DNA from: Cephalopachus bancanus | Taxonomy: Eukaryota > Chordata > Mammalia > Primates > Tarsiidae | DNA length: 64,000 nt | Direction of reading: 5' to 3' | Assembly (NCBI GenBank): GCA_027257055.1 | Contig: JAPVLO010000570.1 | Coordinates: 1,750,001-1,814,000, forward strand | Shown here: piece after piece, positions 10,101 through 21,588 of the stretch | How the letters are laid out: every line of letters begins with the position of its first letter | Numbering within the stretch: the stretch's first letter is position 1 | Notes under the pieces: model-generated | Told to the model about the DNA's origin: nothing | The model's database searches: none | What the model saw: the letters and a program-made list of their open reading frames with translations, nothing else | Translations under genes and position numbers: made by a program

Positions 10101-10410
10101 TTTGGCTGGGCACAGTGGCTCATGCCTATAATCCCAGTACTTTGAGAAGCTGAAGAGGAAGGAGCACTTGAACCCAGTTGTATGAGACCAGTCTGGGCAA
10201 CATAGTGAGATCTCATCTCTACAAAAAGTACAAAAATTAGCCAGATGGGTTGGCATGTGCCTGTAGTTCCAGCTACTTGAAAGGCTAAAATGGGAGGATC
10301 ACTTCAAGTCCAGGAGTTTGAGGCTGCAGTGAGCTGGGATCATGTCAGTGTATTCCAGCCTTGGCAGCAGAGTGACATTCTGTCTCAAAAAAAGAAAATA
10401 AAAAAGAAAA
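10101..10410 (+). mobile_element. Alu, old, in L1 ORF2
   Basis: GGCTGGGCACAGTGGCTCAT start, GAACCCAGTTGTATGAGACC, TTAGCCAGATGGGTTGGCAT and GTGACATTCTGTCTC end. The ORF2 motif AAAGCTGGT(T/A)CTTT occurs on both sides (10089 and 10407) and may be its target duplication. Confidence 0.92.
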
Positions 10411-10526
10411 GCTGGTACTTTGAAAGAATAAACATGACTGATAGACTGCTGACCAGATCAACAAAACAAAAGAGATAAAATATAAATGAGTACAATCAAA
10501 AGCAAAAAAGGCAATGTTACAATCAA

Positions 10527-10697
10527 TCCCAAAGAAATATAAAAGATTATCAGATTACTATAACCATCTATCCCCAAAAAATATAAAAGATTCTCAGATT
10601 ACTATAAGCATCTATCCCAAAGAAATACAAAAGATTCTCAGATTATTATAAGCATCTATCCCAAAGAAATACAAAAAGATTCTCAGATAAGCCTCTA
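10527..10697 (+). repeat. 44-bp tandem repeat inside L1 ORF2
   Basis: Three full units of exactly 44 bp (10527-10570, 10571-10614, 10615-10658) and one partial (10659-10697), each starting TCCCAAAGAAATA and ending ATAAGCATCTA with small changes. The full-length L1 has this segment once (about 15,657-15,700), so this is a local expansion. Confidence 0.92.
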
Positions 10698-11001
10698 TAT
10701 ACATGTAAACTGGAAAATCTAGAAGAAATTAATAAATTCCTGGAACACACAAACTTCTAAGACTGAAACAGGAAGAAATTATAACACTGAACAGACCAAT
10801 AATGAATCACAAAGTGATTCACTAATAAAAGATCTATACTCCCAAAAGTACTAGACAAGATGGGGATTCACATTCAAATTCAACTAGATGCAAGCATTAG
10901 TAACAATCCTACTGAAACTATTCCAAAAAATCAAGGAGGAGAGACTCCTTCCTAACATATCTTACAAAGCCAATATCATGCTGATGCCAAAATCTGGGGA
11001 A

Positions 11002-11046
11002 GAAAGGAAGGAAGGAAGGAAGGAAGGAAGGCAGGAAGGAAGGAAA
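11002..11046 (+). repeat. GGAA microsatellite
   Basis: About ten GGAA units, one interrupted by GGCA, inside the older L1 ORF2. It replaces part of the ORF2 sequence after GATGCCAAAATCTGGG. Confidence 0.93.
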
Positions 11047-11877
11047 CTACAGGTGGATATCCCAGATAAACGTGGATGCAAAAATCTTCAACAAAATACT
11101 AGCAAACCATATCCAATAGTATATCAAAAAGATCATTCGCCATGACCAGGTGGGCTTTATTATTGGAATGCAAGGTTGTTTCAACACATACAAAACAATA
11201 AACATAATCCACCACATAAATAATTAAAAACAAGAACGTGATCCTCTCAACAGATGCAGAAAATGCATCTGATAAAATCCAATGTTCCCTCATGAGAAAA
11301 ACCCCCAAGCATCTAGGCATCAAAAGAACATACCTCAAAATAATAAATTACAGAAGGAACATATCTCAAAATAGTAAGAGTCATCTATGACAAACCCACA
11401 GCTGACATCATACTGAATGAGCAGAAGTTGGAAGCATTCCCCCTAAGAACTGGAACGAGACAAGCATGTCTAGTCTCACTGCTCCTATTTAACATAGGAC
11501 TGGAAGTTCTAACTAGAGCACTTAGGCAAGAGAAGGAAATAAAAGGTATCCAAATAGAAATAGAGAAAATCGAACACTCCCTTCACAGACAATATCATTC
11601 TATATCTAGAAAACACTAAAGATTCCACCAAAAGACTCCTAGACCCGATAAATGACTTCAGTAAAATCTCAGGATACAAAATCAACATTCAAAAATCAGT
11701 AACATTTCTATACATAAACAACATACAAGCTGAGGACCAAATCAAGAATATACTCCCATTTATGATAGCCACAAAAACAATAAACTATCTGGGAATACAT
11801 CTAACTAATGAGGTGAATAATCTCGACAATAAGAACTATGAAACACTCATGAAAGAAATCAAAGGTGAAACAAACAA

Positions 11878-12022
11878 GGCCAGAAGCAGTGACTCATACC
11901 TGTAATCCCAAAAATTTGGGAGACCAAGACGGAAGGATTACTTGAGGCCAGGAGTTCAAGACCAGTTTGAGCAAAATAGTAAGAGCCTATCTCTACCAAA
12001 AAAAATGTTTAAAAATTAGCTG
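11878..12022 (+). mobile_element. Alu, left part, split by the full-length L1
   Basis: An old Alu left monomer (GGCCAGAAGCAGTGACTCAT, GAGGCCAGGAGTTCAAGACC) reaching AAAAATTAGCTGGG at the start of its right monomer. The full-length L1 begins immediately afterwards and the right monomer start reappears at 18,806. Confidence 0.85.
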
Positions 12023-13454
12023 GGATTTCTGGCAAGATAGCCAGAAATGAACAGGTCAGACTGTGAGAGTCTCTGCAAAACCAACTGTCCATAAAGACTC
12101 TCTGCATAAGTGGGTGTGTGCCAGTGGGTGAGTGAAAGTCCATCTGAGGGGAAACATGGGTTCATGCACCTGGGGCTCTCCTCTGGAGGTGATTGAAACC
12201 CCCCACCACCCTGAGATTAGAGCCCCTGGTGCGAATGACCATCTGCTTCTTCTCAGGCTCTCCTGAGAAGAGGCAGTGGAAAGCAGCTGATCCTCACCAC
12301 CTGGTACCCAGCCTACACCACCACCTGTGACAGCAGATTAGCACAATCCCCAGAATCTGTGGAGAGGGCAGGGGAAAGCTGTAAAGGAGCCCTGCCATCG
12401 GTGAGGAAATGATTACCAGCTCCATTTTCTCTGTCCGGGGACCAGGAAGAGACCAGCATTGCCCTGCCCAGATCCACCCAGCCTTCACACTGGGACCTAG
12501 AGGTTTTCTCTTCATCAAACTCTGAGAGAAAGATGACCCTCCCCCATGCTGGAAGAGAAACAGACATATCAGATCTGAGTGGGAGACTTGACGGCAGCGG
12601 CAGCAAGTTGAGTAAGTTCAGATCTGACCCACCCATCTCCCACAGTAATCCATGGGGCATCTGACCCACACTGACAGCAACCGTATCAGCCTGCACTGAG
12701 GGCAAAGCGGGGAGAGCTGGAGACCAGAGCTTAAAGGAAGTAGAAGTTACAAAAACGAAGTCAGAGTGAGTTTCCTTATTTTGTTTGTCTTCATTGCTTT
12801 TTTTTGTTGTTTTTTGTGTTTGTTTAGGTTTTTTTCTCTTTCTGTTTTTGATAAAGTTTTCATATTTGCTTTGTTTCTGTTATTTTAATGCTCTTGTGTT
12901 TAGATTTCCTGTTTGTGTATGGGCATTTATGAGGGAGAATACATCAATGGGGGGGATTTGTTGGTTTGTGTGTTTGTATGATTGTCTGTTATTTTTTAAA
13001 AATCTTTTCTGTCTTTGTGTCTGTTTTCATTTGTTAGTTGGTATGTCTGTCTGTTTTCCTTTCTACTCTCCCTCCACCTTCCTCTAGTCTTCCTCCTTCC
13101 TTTTTTCTAGTCTTTTCCTTTTTTTTAAACCTCATTTTGCCTTCAGGGGGCAAACCTATACCCCCACTGCAAGGACAGATTCTAAGGTGGTAGGAAGTGG
13201 GATCCAGGGGGCCCGCACACCTGTCAGCAGATACTAGGATCTGCAGATAGTTTCTGAATCTCAGCCCCCCCCAATTAAATCTCAAATCTGCAAAAAGTTA
13301 AAGCCTCCCGCCCACAGTCCAGCTTCACAGTCCAGAGGACCTACATCAAGAAAAATAGAAGATTGAGCAAACAAGAGTAAAAGCTATCCACCCATCCCTG
13401 AACATCAAAATAAAATAAGAGGTTAAAGGGGGGGAGGTGAGAAAATCTATACAA
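12023..13454 (+). promoter_or_regulatory. L1 5' UTR (internal promoter region)
   Basis: Begins ATTTCTGGCAAGATAGCCAG and is fairly GC-rich to about 12,770. It then becomes strongly T/pyrimidine-rich (12,773-13,130: TTTTGTTTGTCTTCATTGC and CCTCCTTCCTTTTTTC) before returning to mixed sequence up to ORF1. In L1s this region drives sense, and often antisense, transcription. GCAAGATAGCC near the start recalls the YY1-type CAAGATGGCC of active L1s, with one change. Confidence 0.75.
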
Positions 13455-14310
13455 ATGAAGAAAGACCAAAGAAAGAATATGGGTTTCACACAGACCCCTG
13501 GGAGGAACACAACAATGAAGAGCCCCCAGAATGACTGGTCTCAAACCACAAACTCAGATGTCAAGATATTAATAGAGAGAATAAATAGAAATGAGGAGAG
13601 ACAAGAGAAAAGAATGAAGGAATTGATAACTGAGATAACAGCAATAAAAATACAGTGAAAAAAATAAATAACAAACTGACAAGCATGGAAAGCAGAATTA
13701 ACCAAGCAGAAGAAAGAACCTCAGAGTTTCAGGCTCAAAATATGGAACTAACTCAAACTGTTAAAAACATAGAAAAGAAGCTTAAAAAGACAGAACAAAA
13801 CCTCTAAGAGAGGAGCAAATACGATTAATTGGAATCCCTGAGGCAGATAGACAGAGACCACCCTGGAACAAAAATTCTATGAAATTATCCAAGAAAACTT
13901 CCCTCATCTCATCACTGAAGTGACCATTCAAACACAAGAGATTCAGAGAACCCCAGCAAGACAACAAATGAGAAGACCAACGCCAAGACACATAGTAATT
14001 CACCTATACAAACTAGGTATAAAAGAAAAAATCCTAAAGGCAGCAAGACAGAAAGGTCAGACTGCCTACTAGGGAAGACCAATTAGAAGAATGCAGACTT
14101 ATCTATAGAAATACTTCAGGCTAGGAGAGCACGGAGCTCAATTTTCAAAGTTCTCAAAGATAAAAAAATTTCAACCAAAATTACCTACCCAGCTAAGCTA
14201 ATCTTCATCAGTGACAGAGAATTAAAATCTTTCCCAGACATTCATTCCCTGAGAGTTTATACAGCCTCCAGGCCAGCTAGCTGTACAAGAAACACTTAAG
14301 AAAGAAACAT
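13455..14310 (+). pseudogene. L1 ORF1 pseudogene
   Basis: Starts with ATG at 13455 (MKKDQRKNMGFTQTPGRN) and continues through a coiled-coil segment, EERQEKRMKELITEITAIKIQ, before a stop at 13,656. Further pieces follow in other frames: IRLIGIPEADRQRPPWNKNS (about 13,823), FYEIIQENFPHLITEVTIQT (13,876) and a degraded RNA-binding end near 14,190 (YLPS.ANLHQ). ORF1p is the L1 RNA chaperone. Frame breaks rule out function. The end is approximate. Confidence 0.75.
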
Positions 14311-14451
14311 AGAAGAAAGGAAAAAAAAGAAAGAAAATGTGAAGAATGTAGGAAAAAGACTGAAAATACACATGAATCAACCCCAATATCAAAAAAGACA
14401 AAAAACAAATAAACAAAAAGCAGCAACAACAACAAACTCTGTAAGAACCTC

Positions 14452-17400
14452 ATGACAGGGATAAACTCCTACATCTCAATAATTAGCCTGCATGTGAATG
14501 GACTAAATGCACCACTGAAAAGAAATAAAATGGCAAAATGGATAAAATATCACAAGGCAACAATATATCATCTCCAAGAGACTCATATCACCGGAAAGAA
14601 CACTCAGAATCAAAGTAAGAGGATGAGAAACAAAATTTCCGGTGAATAGAACACAAAGGAAAGCAGCAGTCATGATCTTAATATCAGACAAAATACCCTT
14701 TAAGCTATCAAAAATTTAAAAAGATATGGAAGGTCACTACATAATGATAAAAGGTTCAATTCATCAACAAAAAATATCCATCCTAAACATATATGCACCC
14801 AACATAGGAGCACCAACTTTCATAAAGCAGCTTCTGGGCAAACTTAAAAAAGATATTGACTCTAACACTATCATAGCTGGGGACTTAAATACCCAACTCA
14901 CAATCCTAGAGAGATCATCAAGACAAAAAATCAACAAGGAGATCTGGAATCTCAGCAAGACACTTGACCAAATGGACTAAATTGATACCTACAGAACACT
15001 CCACCCAACAGCCATGGAATACACATTTTATTCATCACCACAAGGAATGTACTCTAAGATCAACCACATCCTCAGCCATAAATCATGCATAAACAAATTC
15101 CATAAGATTGAAATGTTGTCATGTACCTTCTCAGATCACAGTGGAATAAAAATAAATATCAACACCAACAAAGTTTGCCCAAAACCCACAATGACATGGA
15201 CACTAAATAGCATGATGCTAAACAACTCCTGGGTCAACATGGAAATCAAAACAGAGATTAAAAGGTACATGGAAACAAATGAAAATGAAGAAACATCTTA
15301 CCAAAACCTCTGGAATGCCATGAAAGTAGTCCTAGGAGGGGAATTTATATCTTTATATACTCATGAAGAAAATGGAAAGATCACAAGTTAACAGCCTAAT
15401 GAATCACCTAAGGAAGCTGAAAAAGCAAGGCCACTCAAACCCTCACTTCAGCAAGAGAAGCCAGATCACCAAAATAAAAGCCCAAATCTGGGACATAGAA
15501 GACAAAAAGATAATACAAAAAAAATCAAAGAAACAAAAAGCTGGTTCTTTAAAAGGATAAACAAGACTGATGGAACACTAGCTAAACTGACCAAGAAAAA
15601 GAGAGAAAAAGTCCAAATAAACACAATAAGAGAGGCAAAAGATGAAGTCACAACTGACCCCAAAGTAATACAAAAGATTATCAGAGATTACTATGTACAG
15701 CTGAATAGAAACAAACTTGAAAACCTAAATGAAATGGAGGAATTTCTGACATCACATAACCTCCCCAGGTTGAAACAAAAAGAAATTGAGACCCAAAACA
15801 GACCAGTAACAACCCATGAAATCGAATATGCCATAAGAAAACTACCTACAAAAAAAAGTCCTGGACCAGATGCTTTCCAGTAGAATTCTACAAAACATAC
15901 AAAGAGGAGCTGATAGCAATGCTACTGAAAGTATTCCAGGCAATTAAGAAAGACGGAGAGCTCTCCCCATATCATTTTATAAAGCTAAAATCACATTTAT
16001 ACTCAAACCGGGTAAAGATCCAACAAAGAAAGAAAAATACAGGCCAATATCCTTAATGAATACTGATGCCAAAATTCTCAACAAGAGCCTTGTGAACTGG
16101 ATCCAACAATACATCTCAAAAATCATCCACCAGACCAAGTAGGCTTCATCTCCGGGATGTAGGGATGGTTCAACATTCACAAAACCATAAATGTAATTAA
16201 ATACATCAACATATGTAAAAACAAAAACTACATGATTATATCATTAGACATGGAAAAAACTTTTAATAAAATCCAGGACCATTTCTTGATAAAAACCCTC
16301 AAACATCTAGGCATAGATGGAACATACCTCAAAATATTATGAGCCACCTACAAGAAATACATTGCCAGCATACTGTTAAACAGACAGAAATTGGAACCAT
16401 GTCCCCTGAAAACCAGAACAAGACAAGGATGGCCACTCTCACTCCTCCTTTTCAACATAGTTTTGAAAGTCTTAGCTAGAACAATCAGACAAGAGAAGGA
16501 GATCAGGGGTATCCAAATAGGAAAAGAGGAAGTCAAGTTATTCCTCTTTGCAGATGACATGATGCTATCCCTCAAAAACCTGAGAATCTGTCAAAAATCT
16601 CCTTGTACTGATAAAGGACTTTGGCAAAGTCTCAGGGTATAAAATAAATGTGCAAAAGACAGTTGCATTTTTATGCACCAACAATAAACAAACAGAAACC
16701 CAAATAAAAGCACAATCCAATTCACAATAGTCACAAAAAAAAAATGAAATACCTTAGCATCTTCCCAACCATCAGCATGAAAGCCCTTTACATCAAAAAC
16801 TACAAACACTGCTCAAAGAAATCAAAGATGACACAAACAAATGGAAAAATATTCCATGCTCATGGATTGAAAGAATCAACATTGTTAAGATATCCATTCT
16901 ACCCGAGGCAATCTACAGATTTAACGCAATATCCATTAAATTACCAGCAGCATTCTTCTCAGACCTGGAAATGACAATACAGAAATTTGTATGGAAACAT
17001 AAACAACCACAGATAGCCAAACAATCCTGAGCAAAACAAACAAACAAACAAACAAAGCGGGAGGTATCACGCTTCCAGAATTTAAACTTTATTATGAAGC
17101 CACAATAATCAAAACAGCCTGGTATTGAAACAAGAACACGCATATAGATCAATGGAACTGGATAGAAATTCCAGAAGCAAAACCTCAATTTGTCAACCAA
17201 TTCATCTTCAACAAAGCCTCCACCACAACCACTGGGGAAAGGCAAACCTATTCAGTAAATGGTGCTGGGAAAACTGGCTGACCACATGCAGAAGATTGGA
17301 ACAGGACCCCTACCTATCACCATACACAAAAATCAACTCTAAATGGATCAAACACCTAAACGTAAACCTCAAACTATAAAAATCTTAGAAAATACAGGAG

Positions 17401-18200
17401 ACAACCTTATGGAAACTGGAACTGGCAACTCATTCCTGATCAAAACTCCAAGTATCCATGCCATAAGAGATTAAGACAGACAATCGGGACCTCATCAAAC
17501 TGACAAGCTTCTGCAAAGCCAAAGAAGCCATCAAGAGAGCAGAGAGACAGCCCACCGAATGGAAAAAAATATTTGCCAACTGTATGTCTGACAAAGGCCT
17601 AACATCTAGGATCTACAGGGAACTCAAATGTGCTGAAAAGAAAAAAAAAACAAACAGCCCCACTACAAAGTGGACAAAAAATAAAAGAAGACATAGGAAC
17701 AGCCAACAGATACATGAAAAAATGCTCAGCCTTACTAGTCATCAAAAAAATGCAAATTAAAACCACACTGAGATACCACCTAACTCCAATCAGGATGGCC
17801 ATCATCAATAACTCAAAAACAACAGATGCTAGAGAGAATACAGGGAAAAGGGAACACTTCTACACTGTTGGTGGGAGTGTAAACTAGTACAACCTCTGTG
17901 GAAAACAGTGTGGTGATTCCTAAAAGATCTAAAAATCAACCTTCCTTACAATTCTGCGTTCTCCCCACTGGGAATATACCTAGAGGAATTCAAATCACTC
18001 TATGAAAAAGATACCTGCACATGCATGTTTATTGCAGCATTGTTCACAATAGCAAAAACATGGAACTGACCATGCTGCCCATTGAAAAAAGACTGGATAA
18101 AAAAAAATGTGGTATATACACATGATGGAATATTATGCAGCCATAAAGGACAAAATTATGAACTTCACAGCAACTTGGATGGACTTAGTCTATGATCCTG
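14452..18200 (+). pseudogene. L1 ORF2 pseudogene (endonuclease / reverse transcriptase)
   Basis: Starts MTGINSYISIISLHVNGLNAP at 14452. Recognisable order: endonuclease with LQETHITGK (about 14,570), NIYAPNIGAPTFIKQLL (14,786), GDLNTQL (14,880) and FSDHSGIKININTNK (15,130); linker [11 protein letters not shown] (15,530); RT fingers/palm including [22 protein letters not shown] (16,420) and the catalytic [11 protein letters not shown] (about 16,536-16,568); then the C-terminal FYTVGGSVN and cysteine-rich region (about 17,855). At least eight stops or frameshifts interrupt it. The intact FADD motif is a relic only. Confidence 0.88.
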
Positions 18201-18295
18201 AGTGATCTATCACAGAAACAAAGAACTGAGTATCACATGTTCTCACTCATAAGCTGACCTTGAACAATTATCATAATACTATAAGAAAAGGATTG

Positions 18296-18597
18296 AGCCA
18301 GGCTTGGTGGCTCAGCCTGTAATTTCGCTCCTTGGGAGGCTGAGGTGAGTGGATTGCCTGACTCCGTGGGTCGTGACTCGCCTGGGCAATTTGGTGAGAC
18401 CTCATCTCTACAATAAATAAAAAATTAGCCGGGTATGGTAGCGCGCACCTGTAGTTCCAGCTACTTGGAAGGCTGAGGTGGAAGGATCACCGGAGCTCAG
18501 CAGGTCGAGGCTACGGTGGCCAGGAGTGGCCGCTGCACTCCAGTCTGGGTGACAGAGTGAGACTCCAACTCAAAAAAAAATAAAAATAAAAATAAAC
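18296..18597 (+). mobile_element. Lineage-specific Alu in the L1 3' UTR
   Basis: Carries GGCTTGGTGGCTCAGCCTGT, CAATAAATAAAAAATTAGCC, GGTGGCCAGGAGTGGCCGCT and ACTCCAACTC. A perfect 13-bp target duplication, AAGAAAAGGATTG, flanks it (18283-18295 and 18598-18610), so it inserted after the L1. Confidence 0.95.
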
Positions 18598-18805
18598 AAG
18601 AAAAGGATTGGCAGTAGTGGGAAACTACCGTGGTTGGGGCCCAGGATTGGCAGTAGTGGGAATCTGCTGGGGGAGGTGTAGGGACACCTCATTAACAAGG
18701 GTAACTGCATAATGAACATTTGTATACCTAACTTTGAACTGTACTGCACATCTTTAAAACAAAATGTTTTTTTAAAAATCATAATAAAATAAAATATTTG
18801 CAAGT

Positions 18806-18834
18806 AATAAAAAAGTAGCTGAGTGTGATAGCAT
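18806..18834 (+). mobile_element. Alu remnant, start of right monomer
   Basis: AAAAAAGTAGCTGAGTGTGA followed by TAGCATT, the continuation of the Alu cut at 12022. It breaks off into L1 sequence, so most of the right monomer is deleted. Confidence 0.7.
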
Positions 18835-19133
18835 TATTCTAAGCAAATTATCACAGCAACAGAAAACTGAATACCACATGTTCTCACAAGTGAAAGCTAA
18901 ACACTAAATATACATAAATATAAGGATGGGAACAACAGACACTTTCCTAAAGGGGGAAAGAAGGGAAGGGGACAAGACTTGAAAAACAACCAAATGGGTA
19001 CTATGCTCACTATTTAGGTGATAGGTTCAATAGAAGCCCAAACCTTACCATCTTACCATCACAAAGTATGCTCATATTACAAATCTGCCCAAGTACTCTA
19101 TGAATCTAAAATAAAATTTTAAATTTTAAAAAG
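18835..19133 (+). mobile_element. Older L1, 3' end
   Basis: Resumes with AAATTATCACAGCAACAGAA and CACATGTTCTCACAAGTGAA, then a 3' UTR (GGATGGGAACAACAGACAC, ACCAAATGGGTACTATGCTC) and a final AAAATAAAATTTTAAATTTT. This 3' UTR differs from the full-length L1, consistent with the older L1 whose body ends at 11877. Confidence 0.75.
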
Positions 19134-19425
19134 GATAGAAGTCAGTACTGTCTACCTTAGCATACAAGATCTTCACAATATGGCTTCAGTATAATTCTGG
19201 TTTCAACTCTCATGAATCCAATTTACTTAGCTTACCTTCTAGTGATACTAAAATTCTCACCATTCACCTAGCATCCCTTCAATATGTTCTCTCTTTCTAA
19301 AATGCTCTAACTCCTCATTAAATCCATTATCATCTTTCAAGATTCATCTCAAATGTCACCTCTGTGAAAATTTCCATAAATCTTACAGACATAATTAGTC
19401 ACTCCTTTCTCTGTTCTCATCTGCT
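19134..19425 (+). repeat. L2 fragment
   Basis: Pyrimidine-rich plus-strand sequence in the order of the L2 3' region: CAAGATCTTCACAATATGGC, TCAAGATTCATCTCAAATGTC, CACCTCTGTGAAAATTTCC. Ancient. Confidence 0.7.
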
Positions 19426-19460
19426 AAAAGCAGCAGCAACAATAGTAGTAATAGTACAGG

Positions 19461-19697
19461 TTGAGTATCCAAAATCTTAAAATAATCTTCAATCTAAAAT
19501 GCTGCAAAATCCAAAACCTTTTGAATACCAATGATGCTCAAAGAAAATGCTATTTGGAGCATTTAGGATTTCACATTTTCAGATTAGAGATGCTTAAGTG
19601 GTAAGTATACTGCAAATATTACAAAATCCAAAAATAACTGAAATCTGAAACACTTCTGTTCCCAAGCTGTACAGATAAGGGATATTCAGTCTGTAGT
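19461..19697. mobile_element. Tc1/mariner-class MITE (TcMar-Tc2/Kanga-like)
   Basis: Left end ACAGGTTGAGTATCCAAAAT and right end ACAGATAAGGGATATTCAGT are imperfect inverted repeats of the consensus CAGGTTGAGTATCCCTTATC. Internal TGAAATCTGAAACACTTCTG mirrors the other half. Family name from memory. Confidence 0.75.
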
Positions 19698-19699
19698 AG

Positions 19700-19990
19700 C
19701 AGCATCATTGTTAAAGTAGTGAATGCTAACATTACTGAGGACTCACTATAAGGCACTGTTATAAACCTACTATAGAGTATCTGATTTAATTCCATCAACA
19801 ATCATATTCATATGAAGTACATTGTGCCCTTCTTTTTCATTTGATAACATTGGTACCAATATTATGCCACTCTTATAAAAAAAACTATAGAAAATTTTTT
19901 AAAAACTTGCCAAATGTTACACACTTAGTAAGTGGAGAAGCCAAGATTTGAACACAGGAATTCCAACTTCAAAGCCCACATAGAACTTCC
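19700..19990 (-). repeat. MIR
   Basis: Minus-strand MIR body: TTAATTCCATCAACAATC, then AACTTGCCAAATGTTACACAC and TTAGTAAGTGGAGAAGCCAAG followed by ATTTGAACACAGGAATTCC. A spacer with an A-run interrupts its middle. Confidence 0.8.
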
Positions 19991-20275
19991 CAGTGGAGCC
20001 AAAGCACAGGAAGTTGATGGGAATGTAGTGTATCCACTATGGAAAACAGTATAGTAGTTCCTAAGAAATTAAAAACGTAAATACCACTTCTGTGTATTTA
20101 TTCCAAAGAATCAAAACCAAGATCTTGAAGAAATATCTGCACAGCCATATTCACAGCAGCATTTTTCACAAAGCCAAGAAGTAGAAGCAGCTCAACTGCC
20201 TATGAATAGATCAAGGGATAAACAAAATGTGGCATATACATGTAATGGGATATTATTTAGTCTTTATTTTATTTT
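19991..20275 (+). repeat. Old L1M 3' region, first part
   Basis: TGGGAATGTAGTGTATCCAC, CTATGGAAAACAGTATAGTA, CACAGCCATATTCACAGCAG and CAAAATGTGGCATATACATG: the L1M ORF2 end. Split by an Alu and resumes at 20,571. Confidence 0.85.
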
Positions 20276-20570
20276 ATTTTTTTAGTTAGAGTCTCACTCT
20301 GTTACCCAGGTTGGAGTGCAGTGGCACACTCATGGCTCACCTCAGCCTCAACCTCCTAGGCTCAGGTGATCCTTCTGCCTCAGCCTCATGAGTAGCTGGG
20401 ACTATAGGCATGCACCACCATGCTGAGCTAATTTTTTTTAATTATTTTTTGTAGAGACAAGATCTCACTATGTTGCCCAGGCTAGTCTTAAACTCCTAGG
20501 CTCAAGCAATCCTCTCGCCTTAACCTCCCAAAATGGTGGGATTGCAGGCATGAGCCACTGCACCAGGCTA
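20276..20570 (-). mobile_element. Alu in an L1M
   Basis: Reverse Alu: TTAGTTAGAGTCTCACTCTG, GGAGTGCAGTGGCACACTC, TTTGTAGAGACAAGATCTCA and GAGCCACTGCACCAGGCTA. L1M sequence TTTAGTCTT(T/A) is present on both sides. Confidence 0.93.
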
Positions 20571-20990
20571 TTCAGTCTTAAAAAGGAAAGAAATCCTGCA
20601 ATATGTGACAAAAAAGATAAACCTTGAGGACACTGCCCTAAGTGAAATAAGTCAGTCACAAAAAAGTTGCATGCAGAACTCTATGAGTCCACTTTTATGA
20701 ATGAGGCATCTACAGTAGTAAAATTCATGGAGACAGAAAGCGGAATGGTGGCTGCCAAGGTCTGGAAGGGTGGTAGAAATAGGGAGTTGTTTAATGGATA
20801 GAATGTTTCAGTTTTGCAAGATCAAAAGAGTTCTGGAGATCTGTTGCACAACAATGTGAATATACTTAATATGAACTGTATGCTTAAAAATGGCTAAGAT
20901 GTGAACTGTATGCTTAAAACTGGCTAAGATGGCAAATTTTATCTGTTTTAACCACAATTTTTAAAAAGTTATTTTTACAAACGCATTTTA
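20571..20990 (+). repeat. Old L1M 3' region, second part
   Basis: GACACTGCCCTAAGTGAAAT, AAGTCAGTCACAAAAAAG, GAATGGTGGCTGCCAAGG and GAGATCTGTTGCACAACAAT are diagnostic of L1M 3' ends. A short direct duplication of GAACTGTATGCTTAAAA-type sequence lies at 20,873-20,932. Confidence 0.85.
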
Positions 20991-21137
20991 CAGAATAGAG
21001 ATATATCATACCATTTTACATGTAAAACAGAAATGACAGAGAAGACGGGGGAAGTAGATTAAACCTGACTTTAAATGCTAAAATAAATATTAAATGAAAA
21101 AATATTTAAACCTGGTCCAGAGAAGGAAAACATTCCA
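20991..21137. other. Unassigned
   Basis: AT-rich linker between the L1M and the mariner; nothing recognised. Confidence 0.5.
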
Positions 21138-21588
21138 TAAGGGTGGGGGGATAAAAAAAAACCTGGAATTTTTTTTGCAAAAAAATTGTGTTTTTCTTAC
21201 ATATTTAAACTTCAGTCACCTTCAAATTACTCTGATGAAATACACCTACCAACATGCTTTTTCCACTGATCAAAACAGTTTTGGAACTTGTCAATTTTGA
21301 TAACTTTCAGTGCTTTTGCTGTTTTTTGTTTCACCTCTTTCACATCAGCAAAACATTTCCCTTTTTTGACTTTTTCATCTAGGGAAACAAAAAAAAAAGT
21401 CACTGGGGGTGAGATCAGTTGAATAGGGAGGGTAGAACAAGGAGATCATGCCATTTCTGGTCAAAAACTGGTGAACACTTAGCATTGCTGATGGGTTCCT
21501 AGAATACTTATCTAGCGAGGGAAGCCTGTATTACAAGGGGCCCACTCTCCAAAAAAATAATTCCAGTTTGTTTGGGGTCCCCCTTGTA
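21138..21588 (-). mobile_element. Internally deleted mariner, copy 1
   Basis: A 451-bp element on the minus strand with terminal repeats TACAAGGGGGACCCC (right edge, read on minus) and TAAGGGTGGGGGG (left edge). Reading minus, it contains a GGTGAAACAAAAAACAGC block and GATCAGTGGAAAAAGCATG followed by TGACTGAAGTTTAAA. These are the transposase C-terminus seen also in copy 2 at 23,432. About 0.85 kb of a full element is missing. TA ends fit Tc1/mariner. It does not match Hsmar1 or Hsmar2 termini. Confidence 0.82.

Larger units (their letters stand above)
10411..11877 (+). mobile_element. Older L1, ORF2 reverse-transcriptase region
   Basis: Continues ORF2: ATNEFLEHTNF-like linker, KSGEERKEG with a GGAA expansion (11,002-11,045), the [15 protein letters not shown] region (about 11,180), [22 protein letters not shown] (about 11,520) and the NYLGIHLTNEVNNL segment (about 11,785). 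The FADD active site is not readable. A 44-bp tandem expansion lies at 10,527-10,697. Compared with the nested full-length L1, about 1.4 kb between 11,877 and the remnant at 18,835 is missing. Confidence 0.85.
12023..18805 (+). mobile_element. Full-length L1 of a lineage-specific family
   Basis: A complete LINE-1, about 6.8 kb including a 0.3-kb Alu: a 5' UTR (12023 to about 13,454), ORF1, ORF2 and a 3' UTR ending CTTTAAAACAAAATG plus A-rich tail. The flanks AAAAATTAGCTGGG (to 12022) and AAAAAAGTAGCTGAG (from 18806) look like a diverged target duplication inside an Alu. Both ORFs are broken, so this copy cannot move on its own. It sits antisense in CHM intron 2. The same 3' end recurs at five other places here, so the family was active in this lineage. 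Confidence 0.9.

Noticed and set aside
12313..12705. 130-codon minus-strand frame
   Set aside because: Lies wholly within the L1 5' UTR, has no recognisable domain and is antisense to the element.
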